A stretch of 63,834 bases of DNA from Ruegeria sp. PrR005 (GTDB lineage: Bacteria; Pseudomonadota; Alphaproteobacteria; Rhodobacterales; Rhodobacteraceae): contig NZ_JAAGOX010000016.1 of assembly GCF_010500245.1 (NCBI RefSeq), positions 1 through 63,834 on the forward strand, given 5' to 3'. A program made the position numbers and the translations under genes. Within the stretch, counting starts at the first letter, position 1. Each line of letters starts with the position of its first letter. A model generated the notes under the pieces. The model worked only from the letters and a program-made list of their open reading frames with translations. It made no database searches and was not told the origin of the DNA. Shown here piece after piece: positions 46,361-55,343 of this stretch.

Positions 46361-47627
46361 TTTCGGCCTCTCCGCTTGCCTTGACCCACCAGGTCTGGAT
46401 CGCGTTGTTATGATAAATCGAGTTCAGTCCGCGCACTTCGCGCAGCTGCGCCTTGGTCGGCTGCACATAACCCGACGCGTCGCGCGCCCGGCTTTGCAAC
46501 AACATTTCCGAACCGTCCCAGGTGATATCCAGATAGAAACGGGTCAGCGCCTTGTCCTGTCCCGGCGCCGCCAGGCGGGCGGGCTGCCAGGTCTGGCCAC
46601 CGTCGACCGAGACATCGACCCCGGTGATCGCGCCCCGGCCTGACCAGGCCAGACCGGTGATCACCAGCGGACCGGGCCCATGGGTGATCGGAGATTGCGG
46701 GCTGGGTGCGGTGACAACCGATTTGGCGTCCATTACCCAGGTCCATTTGCGGCTGGTGCCATCGGCCAGCGTATCGGTATATTTCGAGGTCTCCTCGCGG
46801 CTTTCCACGGGGCCGTCCATGACCTCGATCCGGCGCAACCACTTGACCCACATGTTGCCTTCCCAACCCGGCACGACGAGGCGAACGGGATAGCCATGCT
46901 CCTTGCGCAGTGCCTCGCCATTAGCCTTGAACGCGATCAGGCAGTCGTCCAGCGCCTTTTCCATCGGGATGGAACGCCCGTTCGAAGAGGCGTCGGCCCC
47001 CTCGACATAGACCCATTTGTCGCTCAGGTCGCCCGCGGTATTCAGGCCCGCCTCTTCCAGCAGGGTGCGCAGGGAAACGCCGGAATATTCCATGTTATGG
47101 ATCATGCCATGGGTGAACTGCGCACCGTTCAGCTGGGCACCGGCCCATTCCATGCCCGAGTTTGCCGCGCATTCACAGAAATACACGTGGTTTTCGCGCG
47201 GAAAACGCTCCAGATCGGCATAGGTAAATATCAGCGGCTGATCGACCAGACCGTTGATCATCAGGCGGTAGTCTTCCTTCTTCAGCGCGATCGCGCCCGA
47301 ATGGTGCCGCTCGAACGCACAACCCTGCGGGGTGATAGTGCCATCCAGCGCATGGATCGGGGTAAAGTTGATCGAACTGATCGTGTCGGCGGTTAGCCAC
47401 TCCACGTTGCGACGGATCACGTCGCCTTCGTATTCGATGGGCAGGCCATAAGGCGTTGCATCGACACCGTCACCAGTGGCACGCGCCCAGTCCTGTACCT
47501 CGGTGATCAGCGGATCCGGCGCCGCTGCGCGGGCCGCGCCGGCGGCCACTGCCCCTGCTCCGACCGCCGCAACGCTGGTCAGGAACTGGCGGCGCGACGC
47601 ACCTTTCTTGCCAGAGCTTTCACTCAT
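46344..47627 (-). CDS. soxC: Sulfane dehydrogenase molybdenum subunit SoxC
   Basis: 427 residues with a Tat signal ('SRRQFLTSV'). Sulfite-oxidase fold: the molybdenum-ligating Cys lies in 'VYFCECAANSGMEW', and 'ITGLAWSGRGAITGVDVSVDGG' marks the dimerisation domain. Start 47627 has AAAGGAGG upstream. Presence of SoxCD means full oxidation of both thiosulfate sulfurs to sulfate without stored sulfur globules. Confidence 0.97.
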   Translation of the reverse strand: MSESSGKKGASRRQFLTSVAAVGAGAVAAGAARAAAPDPLITEVQDWARATGDGVDATPYGLPIEYEGDVIRRNVEWLTADTISSINFTPIHALDGTITPQGCAFERHHSGAIALKKEDYRLMINGLVDQPLIFTYADLERFPRENHVYFCECAANSGMEWAGAQLNGAQFTHGMIHNMEYSGVSLRTLLEEAGLNTAGDLSDKWVYVEGADASSNGRSIPMEKALDDCLIAFKANGEALRKEHGYPVRLVVPGWEGNMWVKWLRRIEVMDGPVESREETSKYTDTLADGTSRKWTWVMDAKSVVTAPSPQSPITHGPGPLVITGLAWSGRGAITGVDVSVDGGQTWQPARLAAPGQDKALTRFYLDITWDGSEMLLQSRARDASGYVQPTKAQLREVRGLNSIYHNNAIQTWWVKASGEAENVEVS

Positions 47628-47699
47628 GAATGCCTCCTTTGAATGCATGCATCCCTTGGCGGGATGCAAAACGTTGGAAATCATCGGTGCGGCGGCGCG

Positions 47700-49403
47700 T
47701 TACGCCCCCACGACCTCGACCGATGTGTTGGGCGTGACCGAAACGGTGCCCAGTTTGCGAATGTGGTTTTCGACCACATCCCAGATCTGCGGCCCTTCGG
47801 TGCCTTCGTTGACACTGGCCCATCCTGCCACGACATAGTTCTTGGCCGGGTCGATCTTTTCCCCGGTTTTCAACAAGGTCATGTCGCTGATCCGGCTACC
47901 TTGCGGCTTGCTGACGTCGATCCGGTAGCCCAGCCCGCCGACGCGCACCATGTCGCCGCCTTGCTGATAGTAGGGATCTGGGTTGAACAGGTTGTCGCCC
48001 ACATCCTCGAGCACCACATGCAGGAACTCGCCCGTCATCTCGGTACGATAGGCGGCGCCATAGCTCATCGAGGTGACGTTCCAGATATCCTCGCGGGTGA
48101 TCTCCTGGCCTGGCAGGATCGACGGCCCCCATCGCACGCCGGGCGACATGGCAATGTCGGCCTCGCGCTCGCTTAGCAGCGCGTCACAGATCAGGTCATC
48201 CCAGCTTCCGTTGAAGTTGCCTCGCCGGTAAAGCAGCGAGCTCTCGTCGGTCCGGCCGATGACCTCGCGCAACTGGTCGATATGCGGCTCGCGCTGCGCG
48301 TTGATAAGGGCGGTCACCTGCGGATCGGGCGCGATCACGTCCGAGAAGATCGGGATCAGTTTGTGCTTGAGCCCCATCATCTGACCGTCGCGCACATCCA
48401 GATCGACACGGCTGACGAACTTGCCGTTCGATCCGCTCGCGATCACATGGGTTTTTTCGACCACCACCGGTTCTGGCAGGGCATCATGGGTGTGGCCGCT
48501 GAGAATGACGTCGATACCGGTGACCCGGCTCGCCATTTTCTTGTCCACATCGAACCCGTTGTGGCTCAGGACCACAACGACCTCGGCCCCGTCCGCGCGG
48601 ACCTCGTCGACCATGGCCTGCATGTTTTCTTCACGAATACCAAACGAGAATTCGGGGAACATCCAGCCGGGGTTGGCGATCGGCATATAGGGGAAGGCCT
48701 GGCCGATAACCGCAACCTTGACGCCGCCGCGTTCGAAGAACTTGTAGGGCTTGAAGAGTTCCGCCGGCTCATCCCATTCGGCGTCAAAGATGTTCTGTCC
48801 CAGCGCGGCGAAAGGCAGGCTCTCGACCAGTTCACTAACCCGGTCGGTGCCCAGGGTGAATTCCCAGTGGAATGTCATCGCATCGGGTTTCAGCGCGTTC
48901 ATCACGTTGACCACATCCTGCCCCTCGGTGTGGAAGCAGGTATAGGAGCCGTGCCAGGTATCGCCGCCGTCCAAGAGCAGCGCATCGGGCCGGTCAGCGC
49001 GGATGGCGTTGACCACGGTGGCGACCCGGTCCATACCCCCCACCCGGCCATAGGTGCGGGCCAGCGACGAGAAATCGTTATAGGTCAGCGCATAGGCCGA
49101 CGGGCTGCCATCCTCGATCCCGTAGAACCGGCGGAAATCGGCGCCGGTGATATGCGGCATCTGCCCCTTTGCCGCGCCGATGCCAAGGTTCACCTCGGGC
49201 TCGCGGAAGTAGATCGGCATCAACTGGGCATGAATGTCGGTGATATGGATCAACGTCAGATTGCCGAAGGTGTCGAATTCCAGAAGCTGGTCCTGGGTCA
49301 GCGCCTGCTGAGCGGCCAGACGGGACCAGTTACCAAAACCCGAAGCCCCGACAAGGGCCGAGGCTGCCATCGAAACCTGGAGGAAGTCGCGACGTGAGAT
49401 CAT
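47700..49403 (-). CDS. soxB: Thiosulfohydrolase SoxB
   Basis: 567 residues. Tat signal 'SRRDFLQVSM'. Dimanganese metallophosphatase-like motifs: 'HITDIHAQL', 'DGGDTWHGS', 'VLSHNGFDVD' and 'SGHTHDALPE'. The 'TFHWEFTLG' block replaces the GNHE motif, as in other SoxB. Releases sulfate from SoxY-bound thiosulfonate. A SoxR-like operator lies 37 bases upstream of the start, between soxA and soxB. Confidence 0.97.
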   Translation of the reverse strand: MISRRDFLQVSMAASALVGASGFGNWSRLAAQQALTQDQLLEFDTFGNLTLIHITDIHAQLMPIYFREPEVNLGIGAAKGQMPHITGADFRRFYGIEDGSPSAYALTYNDFSSLARTYGRVGGMDRVATVVNAIRADRPDALLLDGGDTWHGSYTCFHTEGQDVVNVMNALKPDAMTFHWEFTLGTDRVSELVESLPFAALGQNIFDAEWDEPAELFKPYKFFERGGVKVAVIGQAFPYMPIANPGWMFPEFSFGIREENMQAMVDEVRADGAEVVVVLSHNGFDVDKKMASRVTGIDVILSGHTHDALPEPVVVEKTHVIASGSNGKFVSRVDLDVRDGQMMGLKHKLIPIFSDVIAPDPQVTALINAQREPHIDQLREVIGRTDESSLLYRRGNFNGSWDDLICDALLSEREADIAMSPGVRWGPSILPGQEITREDIWNVTSMSYGAAYRTEMTGEFLHVVLEDVGDNLFNPDPYYQQGGDMVRVGGLGYRIDVSKPQGSRISDMTLLKTGEKIDPAKNYVVAGWASVNEGTEGPQIWDVVENHIRKLGTVSVTPNTSVEVVGA

Positions 49404-49439
49404 GAGCTGATGCTTTCCGTTCTTGATCACATTAACATT

Positions 49440-49459
49440 AAATTCACATGTGTGAATTT
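49440..49459. promoter_or_regulatory. Predicted SoxR operator upstream of soxB
   Basis: Perfect palindrome AAATTCACA-TG-TGTGAATTT containing ATTC-N8-GAAT, the recognition pattern reported for the related persulfide sensor SqrR. Same pattern at 51830 and 53307. Its place inside the run suggests an internal regulated promoter for soxB. Confidence 0.72.
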
Positions 49460-49473
49460 GTATTACGAACAAA

Positions 49474-49504
49474 GACCCCGCGTCGGCAAGTGCGACACGG
49501 GGTC
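49474..49504 (-). terminator. Attenuator-like hairpin between soxA and soxB
   Basis: GACCCCG (49474-49480) pairs with CGGGGTC (49498-49504), with GTCG/CGAC extending the stem. In the minus direction it is followed by TTTGTT. Probably partly stops or processes the soxXYZA transcript before soxB. Confidence 0.6.
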
Positions 49505-49509
49505 CCTAC

Positions 49510-50361
49510 TTAGTTGCGGACTGACGGACCTTCGACCGACAGACCATTGCCGCGGCTGGCGACATAGAGTTCCAGAGCGACAAATTCGGGGCTGCCCGGC
49601 TTGAAGGTTTCCGCGCGCGTGTCGCGGATACACCCTTTGAAACGATCATGCACCGCATTCAGCTTGGTGTTCTTCAGGCGATACGTCGGAAACCCGTTGA
49701 TCTGCCCTTGGCTCAGGTGATCCGCGCGGATCATGTTGCCCCAGTTGTCCTCGTGACAATTGGCGCAGCTAAGCTCCAACTGACCGTAACGCGTGTAGTA
49801 CATTTCTTTGCCCTGTTCCCAGGCCGCCTGAGCCGGACCGTCGATGGTCACGTTTACCGGCAAACCGCGCGACTGCATCGCGATCAGTGCCGACATTGCC
49901 GTCATTTCGCCGCCCTCGTATTTCCAGGCTTCAGCCCCCATGCGAGATGTTCGACAGTCGTTGACCTGCATTTCCAGCGTACGGACTTCCCCAGCACCCT
50001 CGTTCCACTTCGGGTACACCGCCTTTACGCCAACCATGCTGTCCTCGACTGCGTTGTGACATGACGCACAAGCCTTGCCCTCCGACCCGTCGACCGTGTC
50101 CCAGACCTCGCGCGCGGCGTCTACAGCCACCATGCCCGGGTTTTCGAAATCGTCCATCTCCAGCGCCTGGGTTTCGTCCGAACGGAACCGCCAGCCGGAA
50201 TAGATCTCGGGCAGCGCACCGTCGAGGTGGGCAGGCGCGGCGGTTTTGGTGACGATATTGATCTCGCCATTGATGACCAATTCGTCGTCATCGGGGCCTG
50301 CCATCACCGTCAAAGGCGCGGCCACCAATGCGGCAATCGCGGTCATTGCCTTGAATCTCAT
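49510..50361 (-). CDS. soxA: Diheme cytochrome c SoxA
   Basis: 283 residues. Signal peptide, heme motifs CASCH (98-102) and CANCH (199-203), and Cys 244 in 'FKGCIRDTRA', the position of the cysteine persulfide heme ligand. With SoxX it links thiosulfate to the SoxY cysteine. Normal diheme SoxA length for Rhodobacteraceae. Confidence 0.96.
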   Translation of the reverse strand: MRFKAMTAIAALVAAPLTVMAGPDDDELVINGEINIVTKTAAPAHLDGALPEIYSGWRFRSDETQALEMDDFENPGMVAVDAAREVWDTVDGSEGKACASCHNAVEDSMVGVKAVYPKWNEGAGEVRTLEMQVNDCRTSRMGAEAWKYEGGEMTAMSALIAMQSRGLPVNVTIDGPAQAAWEQGKEMYYTRYGQLELSCANCHEDNWGNMIRADHLSQGQINGFPTYRLKNTKLNAVHDRFKGCIRDTRAETFKPGSPEFVALELYVASRGNGLSVEGPSVRN

Positions 50362-50440
50362 TCAAATTCCTCCCTTTGGTGGTTGGCCTCGCCCGGCCCA
50401 TCCGAACCGGACGAAAGCAACATTTGCCTTGGACCGCGGA

Positions 50441-50770
50441 TCAGGCGATCGTGATCGGCTTGTTGTCGTTGTAGACAGAGCCGTCATCGTCATACCAAGT
50501 GAACACGAACTCACCCGCCTCGGGCACGGTCGCGTTGAACTCGAAATACGGGTTCGTGGAAATCGCCGGTTCCATCTTGATATCGACGACCGACTGTCCA
50601 TTGAACTCGCAGGTAAAGCGGTTGATGATCGAGCGCGGGATCACATTCCCTTGCTTGTCCTTGCGTTGACCGCTTTCCATGTTGTGGCTGATGAGGGTCT
50701 TGATCGTCACCGCCTCGCCGGCAGCGGCCGATTTCGGAACCTTAACGCGGGGTTTTACACCAGATGCCAT
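50441..50770 (-). CDS. soxZ: Sulfur oxidation carrier subunit SoxZ
   Basis: 109 residues, no signal peptide of its own (co-exported with SoxY). 'PRVKVPKSAAAGEAVTIKTLISH' and 'FEFNATVPEAGEFVFTWYDDDG' are the family blocks. Forms the SoxYZ carrier. 34 bases after soxY. Confidence 0.96.
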   Translation of the reverse strand: MASGVKPRVKVPKSAAAGEAVTIKTLISHNMESGQRKDKQGNVIPRSIINRFTCEFNGQSVVDIKMEPAISTNPYFEFNATVPEAGEFVFTWYDDDGSVYNDNKPITIA

Positions 50771-50804
50771 TTGTCTTGTCTCCTGATTATCCGGAAGGAC
50801 GGGC

Positions 50805-51221
50805 TTAGCCGCCGCAGCCCCCGATGGTCACTTTCACGGTCGAGCTGGCCTTGACGAAGGAACCGTCGGCCATCTTCGCGACGGCGATAACGTCTTGCGT
50901 TCCAGCCAGTCGAATACGGGTAGATGCCGACTGGGTCGCGGCCAGCGGTCCGAAGTTGAACTGCGCCACGCCGGGCGTCGGGTTGCCCGCGGCCAGAACC
51001 AGAATCGCAACCGCACCCGGTGCGCTGACCTCGATCGGAACGGTGTTGCCGTTTTCGGCAATCTCGGGCGCGGTCAGGGTCAAACCACCCTCGCCCATTT
51101 CGGCACCGCCGGTAAACTCGGCGATCCGGTCGTCTACTGCTGCGTTCGCCCGAAACGGCAGAACCGTCAGGGCCGCTGCGCCCAAGGCCAAGCCGAGGGT
51201 ATCACGACGCGTAAAGTCCAT
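50805..51221 (-). CDS. soxY: Sulfur carrier protein SoxY
   Basis: 138 residues. Tat signal 'FTRRDTLGLALG' and the swinging-arm C-terminus GGCGG whose Cys carries the sulfur substrate. Start 51221 has GGAGAAATACG upstream; the longer frame to 51266 has no ribosome site. Confidence 0.97.
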   Translation of the reverse strand: MDFTRRDTLGLALGAAALTVLPFRANAAVDDRIAEFTGGAEMGEGGLTLTAPEIAENGNTVPIEVSAPGAVAILVLAAGNPTPGVAQFNFGPLAATQSASTRIRLAGTQDVIAVAKMADGSFVKASSTVKVTIGGCGG

Positions 51222-51266
51222 CGTATTTCTCCTTTGATACAGGCCTTGCCCCAGGGACACGGCCAA

Positions 51267-51740
51267 TTATTCTTTCAGGGTCGCGAGAAACGCGACAACA
51301 TCTTCGATCTGCTGGGCCGTCAGCAGCGGCGACAGCGGTGCTTCCGGCGCCTTTCCGGTGAACGCATCTCCCGGACGGATATAGCCATCGACCTTGTAGA
51401 ACGCCGGCATCATCGTGCCTTCGAAAGTCATCTTGGCATTCGCAACCAATCCGCGAAGCTCAGCTTCGCTCCAGCGGTCGCCCGCCCCATCAAGCGAAGG
51501 GCCGATCTCGCCGTGGAACGGCACATCAGCAAGCGCAGAAACCTGGTGGCAGGCCACGCAATTGCCAAGGCTGCGTTTACTCAGGACATTGGCGCCTTCG
51601 ACCGGGTCACCGGCCACGCCCGTCAACGAAACCTCGATAGCGCCCCCTTCGGCAAAGACGACGTCTTTGGGCGCGGTTTCAGCGGCCCAGGCGGCGCCAC
51701 CGATCAATGCGGCGGCCAGCGTCAGCGTTGTCAGTTTCAT
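51267..51740 (-). CDS. soxX: Monoheme cytochrome c SoxX
   Basis: 157 residues, signal peptide ending AWA-AE, one heme motif CVACH near residue 62 and a Met ligand in 'FEGTMMPAF'. Partner of SoxA. Start 51740 is preceded by GGGAGGATAC. First gene of the structural run, with an operator upstream at 51830. Confidence 0.96.
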   Translation of the reverse strand: MKLTTLTLAAALIGGAAWAAETAPKDVVFAEGGAIEVSLTGVAGDPVEGANVLSKRSLGNCVACHQVSALADVPFHGEIGPSLDGAGDRWSEAELRGLVANAKMTFEGTMMPAFYKVDGYIRPGDAFTGKAPEAPLSPLLTAQQIEDVVAFLATLKE

Positions 51741-51829
51741 GTATCCTCCCTTGGCTGCCACGTTTCTGTCCACGCGGCTAATCACTCTTTGCATACCGTA
51801 GGCTACAGTACACCTTTACGCAACATCAA

Positions 51830-51845
51830 ATTCACGAATGTGAAT
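51830..51845. promoter_or_regulatory. Predicted SoxR operator upstream of soxX
   Basis: ATTC-ACGAATGT-GAAT, an exact ATTC-N8-GAAT palindrome inside AAATTCACGAATGTGAATT. Lies 90 bases ahead of soxX and just behind the end of soxW. Confidence 0.75.
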
Positions 51846-51919
51846 TGTTATTTTGTTGCATAGAACAGCGCGGGAAACTAAGGAAAGTTCCCCAAACCAA
51901 TACGCCATTGGTCGCGCGA

Positions 51920-52498
51920 TCAGCGCGTGTCGCCGTCGTTGCGTTCCTTGATCATGCGCGCATGATAGCGCTGGAAATCCTCTTCGGATTGATCAAGGTA
52001 ACGCTCTTCCTTGACCCAGGTCATCATGTCCAGCGTGGTGCCAGGCGAGAACGCCCCGGGCATCACCGAGACAGCCTGATCCACAGCCGACATGCTGTCG
52101 TCCAGGTCTGGCGGCAAGAAGATCATGGTCGGCGTGAACAAAACCCGCCACTTGCGGGTGGCCTCTTTCTCGGTCAGCGTTTCGCCGTCGGTGTCCACGA
52201 TTTCTATGTCGCCGTGCAGGTTGATCTGCACCGGAAAGTAGGTTTCCTCAAGCATGGCGAGAACCCGTGGATCGGGAAAGGTGTTCTCGTGCATGTCCTT
52301 GCAGTACAGGCAGCCGCGCTGTTCAACCAGCAATAGCAGGCGCTTGCCCTCGGACCGTGCCTCGGCATGATCCTCTTGCAGGTCCTTGAACGTATCGCGC
52401 AACCACTCGGGCTTGTGCAGCCCGTCGTCCCCCATTTCGACCGCGTGCGCCGCAGCGGCAAAGCCCAGCGTCAGAATCACAGCCAGAAGTCGCCTCAT
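51920..52498 (-). CDS. soxW: Thioredoxin-like protein SoxW
   Basis: 192 residues with signal peptide ('RRLLAVILTLGFAAAAHA'). The redox motif CLYC is in 'VEQRGCLYCKDMHE'. Keeps periplasmic Sox thiols reduced with electrons from SoxV. Start 52498 has GGAGGAAGACG upstream. Confidence 0.9.
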   Translation of the reverse strand: MRRLLAVILTLGFAAAAHAVEMGDDGLHKPEWLRDTFKDLQEDHAEARSEGKRLLLLVEQRGCLYCKDMHENTFPDPRVLAMLEETYFPVQINLHGDIEIVDTDGETLTEKEATRKWRVLFTPTMIFLPPDLDDSMSAVDQAVSVMPGAFSPGTTLDMMTWVKEERYLDQSEEDFQRYHARMIKERNDGDTR

Positions 52499-52524
52499 CG
52501 TCTTCCTCCTTATGGAAACGGCCG

Positions 52525-53262
52525 CTAACCGACCGACGAAAACCCAGGCATCCAGCGAATCATCGCCTGGGCAATCCAGGTCACGCCACCGGTCGCGATC
52601 AGGATAGCAAAAAGGATCAACATCGCCCCCATTCCTTTTTCGACCCAGGCAAAGGCCGCCCGATGGTTCTGGACCCAGGCCAGAAACGGCTTGGCGAAAA
52701 AGGCGGCAAACACAAAGGGCGCGGTCATGCCGATCCCGTAGACCAACAGCAGCAGACCCCCACGCCAGATATCGCCCATGCCGCTGGCAATCATCAGGAT
52801 CGAGGCCAGTGCCGGCCCGACGCACGGGGTCCATCCGAAACCAAAGGCCAAACCCATCAGATAGGCCCCGAAGACCGTCGATGCCGACGCACTGCTTTCC
52901 AGTCGCGCCTCGCGATAGAGCAACGGAACCCGGATGACGCCCAGGAAATGCAACCCAAAGACCACCAGGATGGCGGCCGCCCCCCAGGCCAGGGTATCAA
53001 GATAGGTCACGAACAAACGCCCCAAGGCGGTTGCCCCCATGCCCAAGGCCATGAACACCGTCGTCACACCGGCGGCAAAGCACAAGGCCGAGACGATCAG
53101 CCGACGTTGTGCCCCCGGCTCGATTCGACCATCGGCCCTGAGTTCTGCGATACTCAGCCCGCCGAGATACGACAGGTAAAACGGCACCATCGGAAGGATG
53201 CACGGCGTGAAAAAGCTCAGCAAACCGGCGAGCAAGGCACCAAGGAACGAAATTTCCAGCAT
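52525..53262 (-). CDS. soxV: CcdA/DsbD-like membrane electron carrier SoxV
   Basis: 245 residues, six membrane helices with the two conserved cysteines in 'FFTPCILPMVPFYL' and 'GWTPCVGPALAS'. Moves electrons from cytoplasmic thioredoxin to periplasmic SoxW/SoxS. GGAGGTGAG precedes the ATG. First gene leftward of the divergent regulatory region. Confidence 0.93.
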   Translation of the reverse strand: MLEISFLGALLAGLLSFFTPCILPMVPFYLSYLGGLSIAELRADGRIEPGAQRRLIVSALCFAAGVTTVFMALGMGATALGRLFVTYLDTLAWGAAAILVVFGLHFLGVIRVPLLYREARLESSASASTVFGAYLMGLAFGFGWTPCVGPALASILMIASGMGDIWRGGLLLLVYGIGMTAPFVFAAFFAKPFLAWVQNHRAAFAWVEKGMGAMLILFAILIATGGVTWIAQAMIRWMPGFSSVG

Positions 53263-53306
53263 CTCACCTCCTCGTGAGAGCAGCCAAGAGTCGGAACCCT
53301 TGAATT

Positions 53307-53322
53307 ATTCACACATTCAAAT
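53307..53322. promoter_or_regulatory. Predicted SoxR operator in soxV/soxS divergent region
   Basis: Minus strand reads ATTT-GAATGTGT-GAAT, one mismatch to ATTC-N8-GAAT, and shares the core ATGTGTGAAT with the soxB site. Placed 45 bases from soxV and 37 from soxS, so it can control both. Confidence 0.65.
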
Positions 53323-53358
53323 TACGTTGTGGAAAGTAAAAAGGTCAACGGGTCGCGC

Positions 53359-53736
53359 ATGAATCTTCTTCGAAATCTTATCGCATCGGTCGGCGTGGCC
53401 CTTATCGGTTCGTCGCTCTGGGCGGCGGATTTGGTTATGGTAGAACAGCCCGGCTGCGAATGGTGCGCGGTTTGGAACAAGGAAATCGGAGAGATCTATC
53501 CGCTTTCCGCCGAAGGACGCTTTGCCCCGCTCAAGCGCGTGGACCTGCGCGCCATCCCCGAGGATCTGGACCTGAACCGCAAAGTGATCTTTACGCCGAC
53601 CTTTCTGATCGTCGAAGACGGACGCGAGGTCGGTCGCATCGAAGGATACCCGGGCGAACACTTCTTCTGGCCCGTTCTTGAAAAACTGTTGATCGAGAAG
53701 ACAGACTACCGGCCGCCGGGCCCAGGCAGCATCTGA
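53359..53736 (+). CDS. soxS: Periplasmic thioredoxin-like protein SoxS
   Basis: 125 residues, signal peptide ending SLWA-AD, redox site CEWC in 'EQPGCEWCAVW' and cis-Pro in 'FTPTFLIV'. SoxS reactivates oxidised SoxYZ in Paracoccus. Start 53359 chosen over 53329 because the signal peptide begins there. Confidence 0.92.
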   Translation: MNLLRNLIASVGVALIGSSLWAADLVMVEQPGCEWCAVWNKEIGEIYPLSAEGRFAPLKRVDLRAIPEDLDLNRKVIFTPTFLIVEDGREVGRIEGYPGEHFFWPVLEKLLIEKTDYRPPGPGSI

Positions 53737-53878
53737 GGCGAACGGGCACCACATGCGACCTTGTTCCATGAAATTAGTGGAATGGGTCTGTAAATCGAAT
53801 TAATAGGCGCCAAAAGCGCTTCTAACGGTGCAGGGATATCAAGACCCCGGCCCTCTTGCCGGGAACGAGGACAGACAC

Positions 53879-54214
53879 ATGGCACTTCCGAAATTTTCGA
53901 CCGACATGGCCGAGGACGAACTGGACAAGATGGTGGACAACGCCACGCTGGCGTCCAATTTTCTCAAAGCGATCAGCCACGAAGGTCGGCTGATGATCCT
54001 GTGTCATCTGGTTTCCGGCGAAAAGTCAGTGACAGAACTCGAAGACCTCCTCTCTGCCCGACAGGCGGCCGTCTCGCAGCAGCTGTCCCGCCTTCGCCTC
54101 GAAGGCCTGGTCGTTCCGCGCCGTGATGGCAAGGCGATCTATTATCGTTTGGCAGACGACCGTCCGCGTCGCATATTGGAAGTGGTATACGATCTGTTCT
54201 GCAACGCCGACTGA
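53879..54214 (+). CDS. soxR: ArsR-family sulfur-responsive repressor SoxR
   Basis: 111 residues, winged HTH ('VTELEDLLSARQAAVSQQLSRLRLEG'). Two cysteines only, Cys 42 ('ILCHL') and Cys 108 ('LFCNAD'), match the pair that forms a polysulfide bridge in SqrR/BigR/SoxR. Expected to repress sox transcription until sulfide or persulfide is present. Predicted sites at 49440, 51830 and 53307. Confidence 0.93.
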   Translation: MALPKFSTDMAEDELDKMVDNATLASNFLKAISHEGRLMILCHLVSGEKSVTELEDLLSARQAAVSQQLSRLRLEGLVVPRRDGKAIYYRLADDRPRRILEVVYDLFCNAD

Positions 54215-54265
54215 CCCGGAATGACCGGCCCGCGTTCGGAATGATCGGGACCGCGGGAGGAAGAC

Positions 54266-55324
54266 ATGCTGGCTTGGATCAGTGACAGTCAGATCGTTGC
54301 GCTGGTGGGGCTCTGCGGCGGAATCGCCCTTGGGCTTGCCGCCCGTCTGGGCCGGTTCTGTACACTGGGCGCGATCGAAGACCTTCTTTACGGCGGCTCC
54401 GACGTTCGTATGCGGATGTGGATACTGGCCATAGGTGCCGCCATCACCGGCAGCTTTGCTCTGACAGGTGCGGGCCTGATCAACCCGGCCGAGAGCTACT
54501 ATCTTTCGATTAGGTGGATGCCGCTCGCATCGGTGGTGGGCGGTCTGATGTTCGGCTACGGAATGGCCCTCTCTGGCAACTGCGGCTATGGTGCGATCGC
54601 CCGTCTGGGTGGCGGAGATCTGCGGGCCTTCGTGATTGTTCTGGTAATGGGGGTATTCACCTATGTCACCCTCTCCGGCCCCCTGGCACCGATCCGTAAT
54701 GCATTGTTTCCGCAGATCGAAGTCGCGGGGAACACCCCTCCCGGACTTGCTCATCATGCTCACGCGCTGACCGGCCTGCCTCTCTGGGCAATCGGGACGA
54801 TCGTCGGGCTGGTCATCTGTGCCGGCGCGCTGGCCTCGTCAAACCTGCGGCAAGAGCCGAAGTCGATTTTCTGGTCCCTGGTCGTGGCCCTGGCCATCGT
54901 CTCCGGCTGGGTCGGCACCCAATGGGTCGCCAACCATGGGTTTGACGCCGAACCGGTGGTGTCACACAGCTTTTCCGCACCCGTCGGCGAGACCATCCTC
55001 TATGCCATGACAGGCTCGGTTCGGCCCCTTTCCTTTGCGGTCGGGTCGGTGACCGGGGTCTGGCTGGGCGCGTTCATCGGGTCGATGATCCGCGGCCATT
55101 TCCGCTGGGAAGCCTGCGAGGACCCGCGTGAATTGCGCCGTCAGATCATCGGCGCCGCCATCATGGGAACCGGCGCGGTGATCGCAATGGGCTGCACCGT
55201 CGGACAGGGCCTGACGGCGTTCAGCCTGCTGTCCTTCAGCGCCCCCGTGACATTCCTCGCCATCTTTGCCGGTGCCGCGCTGGGCCTGCGCCAATTGATC
55301 GAAGGCCTCAGCCTGGCGGATTAG
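54266..55324 (+). CDS. YeeE/YedE family sulfur compound permease (SoxT-like)
   Basis: 352 residues, ten or so membrane helices. Conserved Cys boxes 'LGRFCTLGAIEDLLYGG', 'GNCGYGAIARLGGGDLRA' and 'AMGCTVGQGLTAFSLLS'. The single chain corresponds to the two half-proteins at 17591 and 18019. Next to soxR in many Sox loci, where it is called SoxT and is thought to import thiosulfate or sulfane sulfur. Confidence 0.88.
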   Translation: MLAWISDSQIVALVGLCGGIALGLAARLGRFCTLGAIEDLLYGGSDVRMRMWILAIGAAITGSFALTGAGLINPAESYYLSIRWMPLASVVGGLMFGYGMALSGNCGYGAIARLGGGDLRAFVIVLVMGVFTYVTLSGPLAPIRNALFPQIEVAGNTPPGLAHHAHALTGLPLWAIGTIVGLVICAGALASSNLRQEPKSIFWSLVVALAIVSGWVGTQWVANHGFDAEPVVSHSFSAPVGETILYAMTGSVRPLSFAVGSVTGVWLGAFIGSMIRGHFRWEACEDPRELRRQIIGAAIMGTGAVIAMGCTVGQGLTAFSLLSFSAPVTFLAIFAGAALGLRQLIEGLSLAD

Positions 55325-55343
55325 CCCACGGCCCTACACGCGG

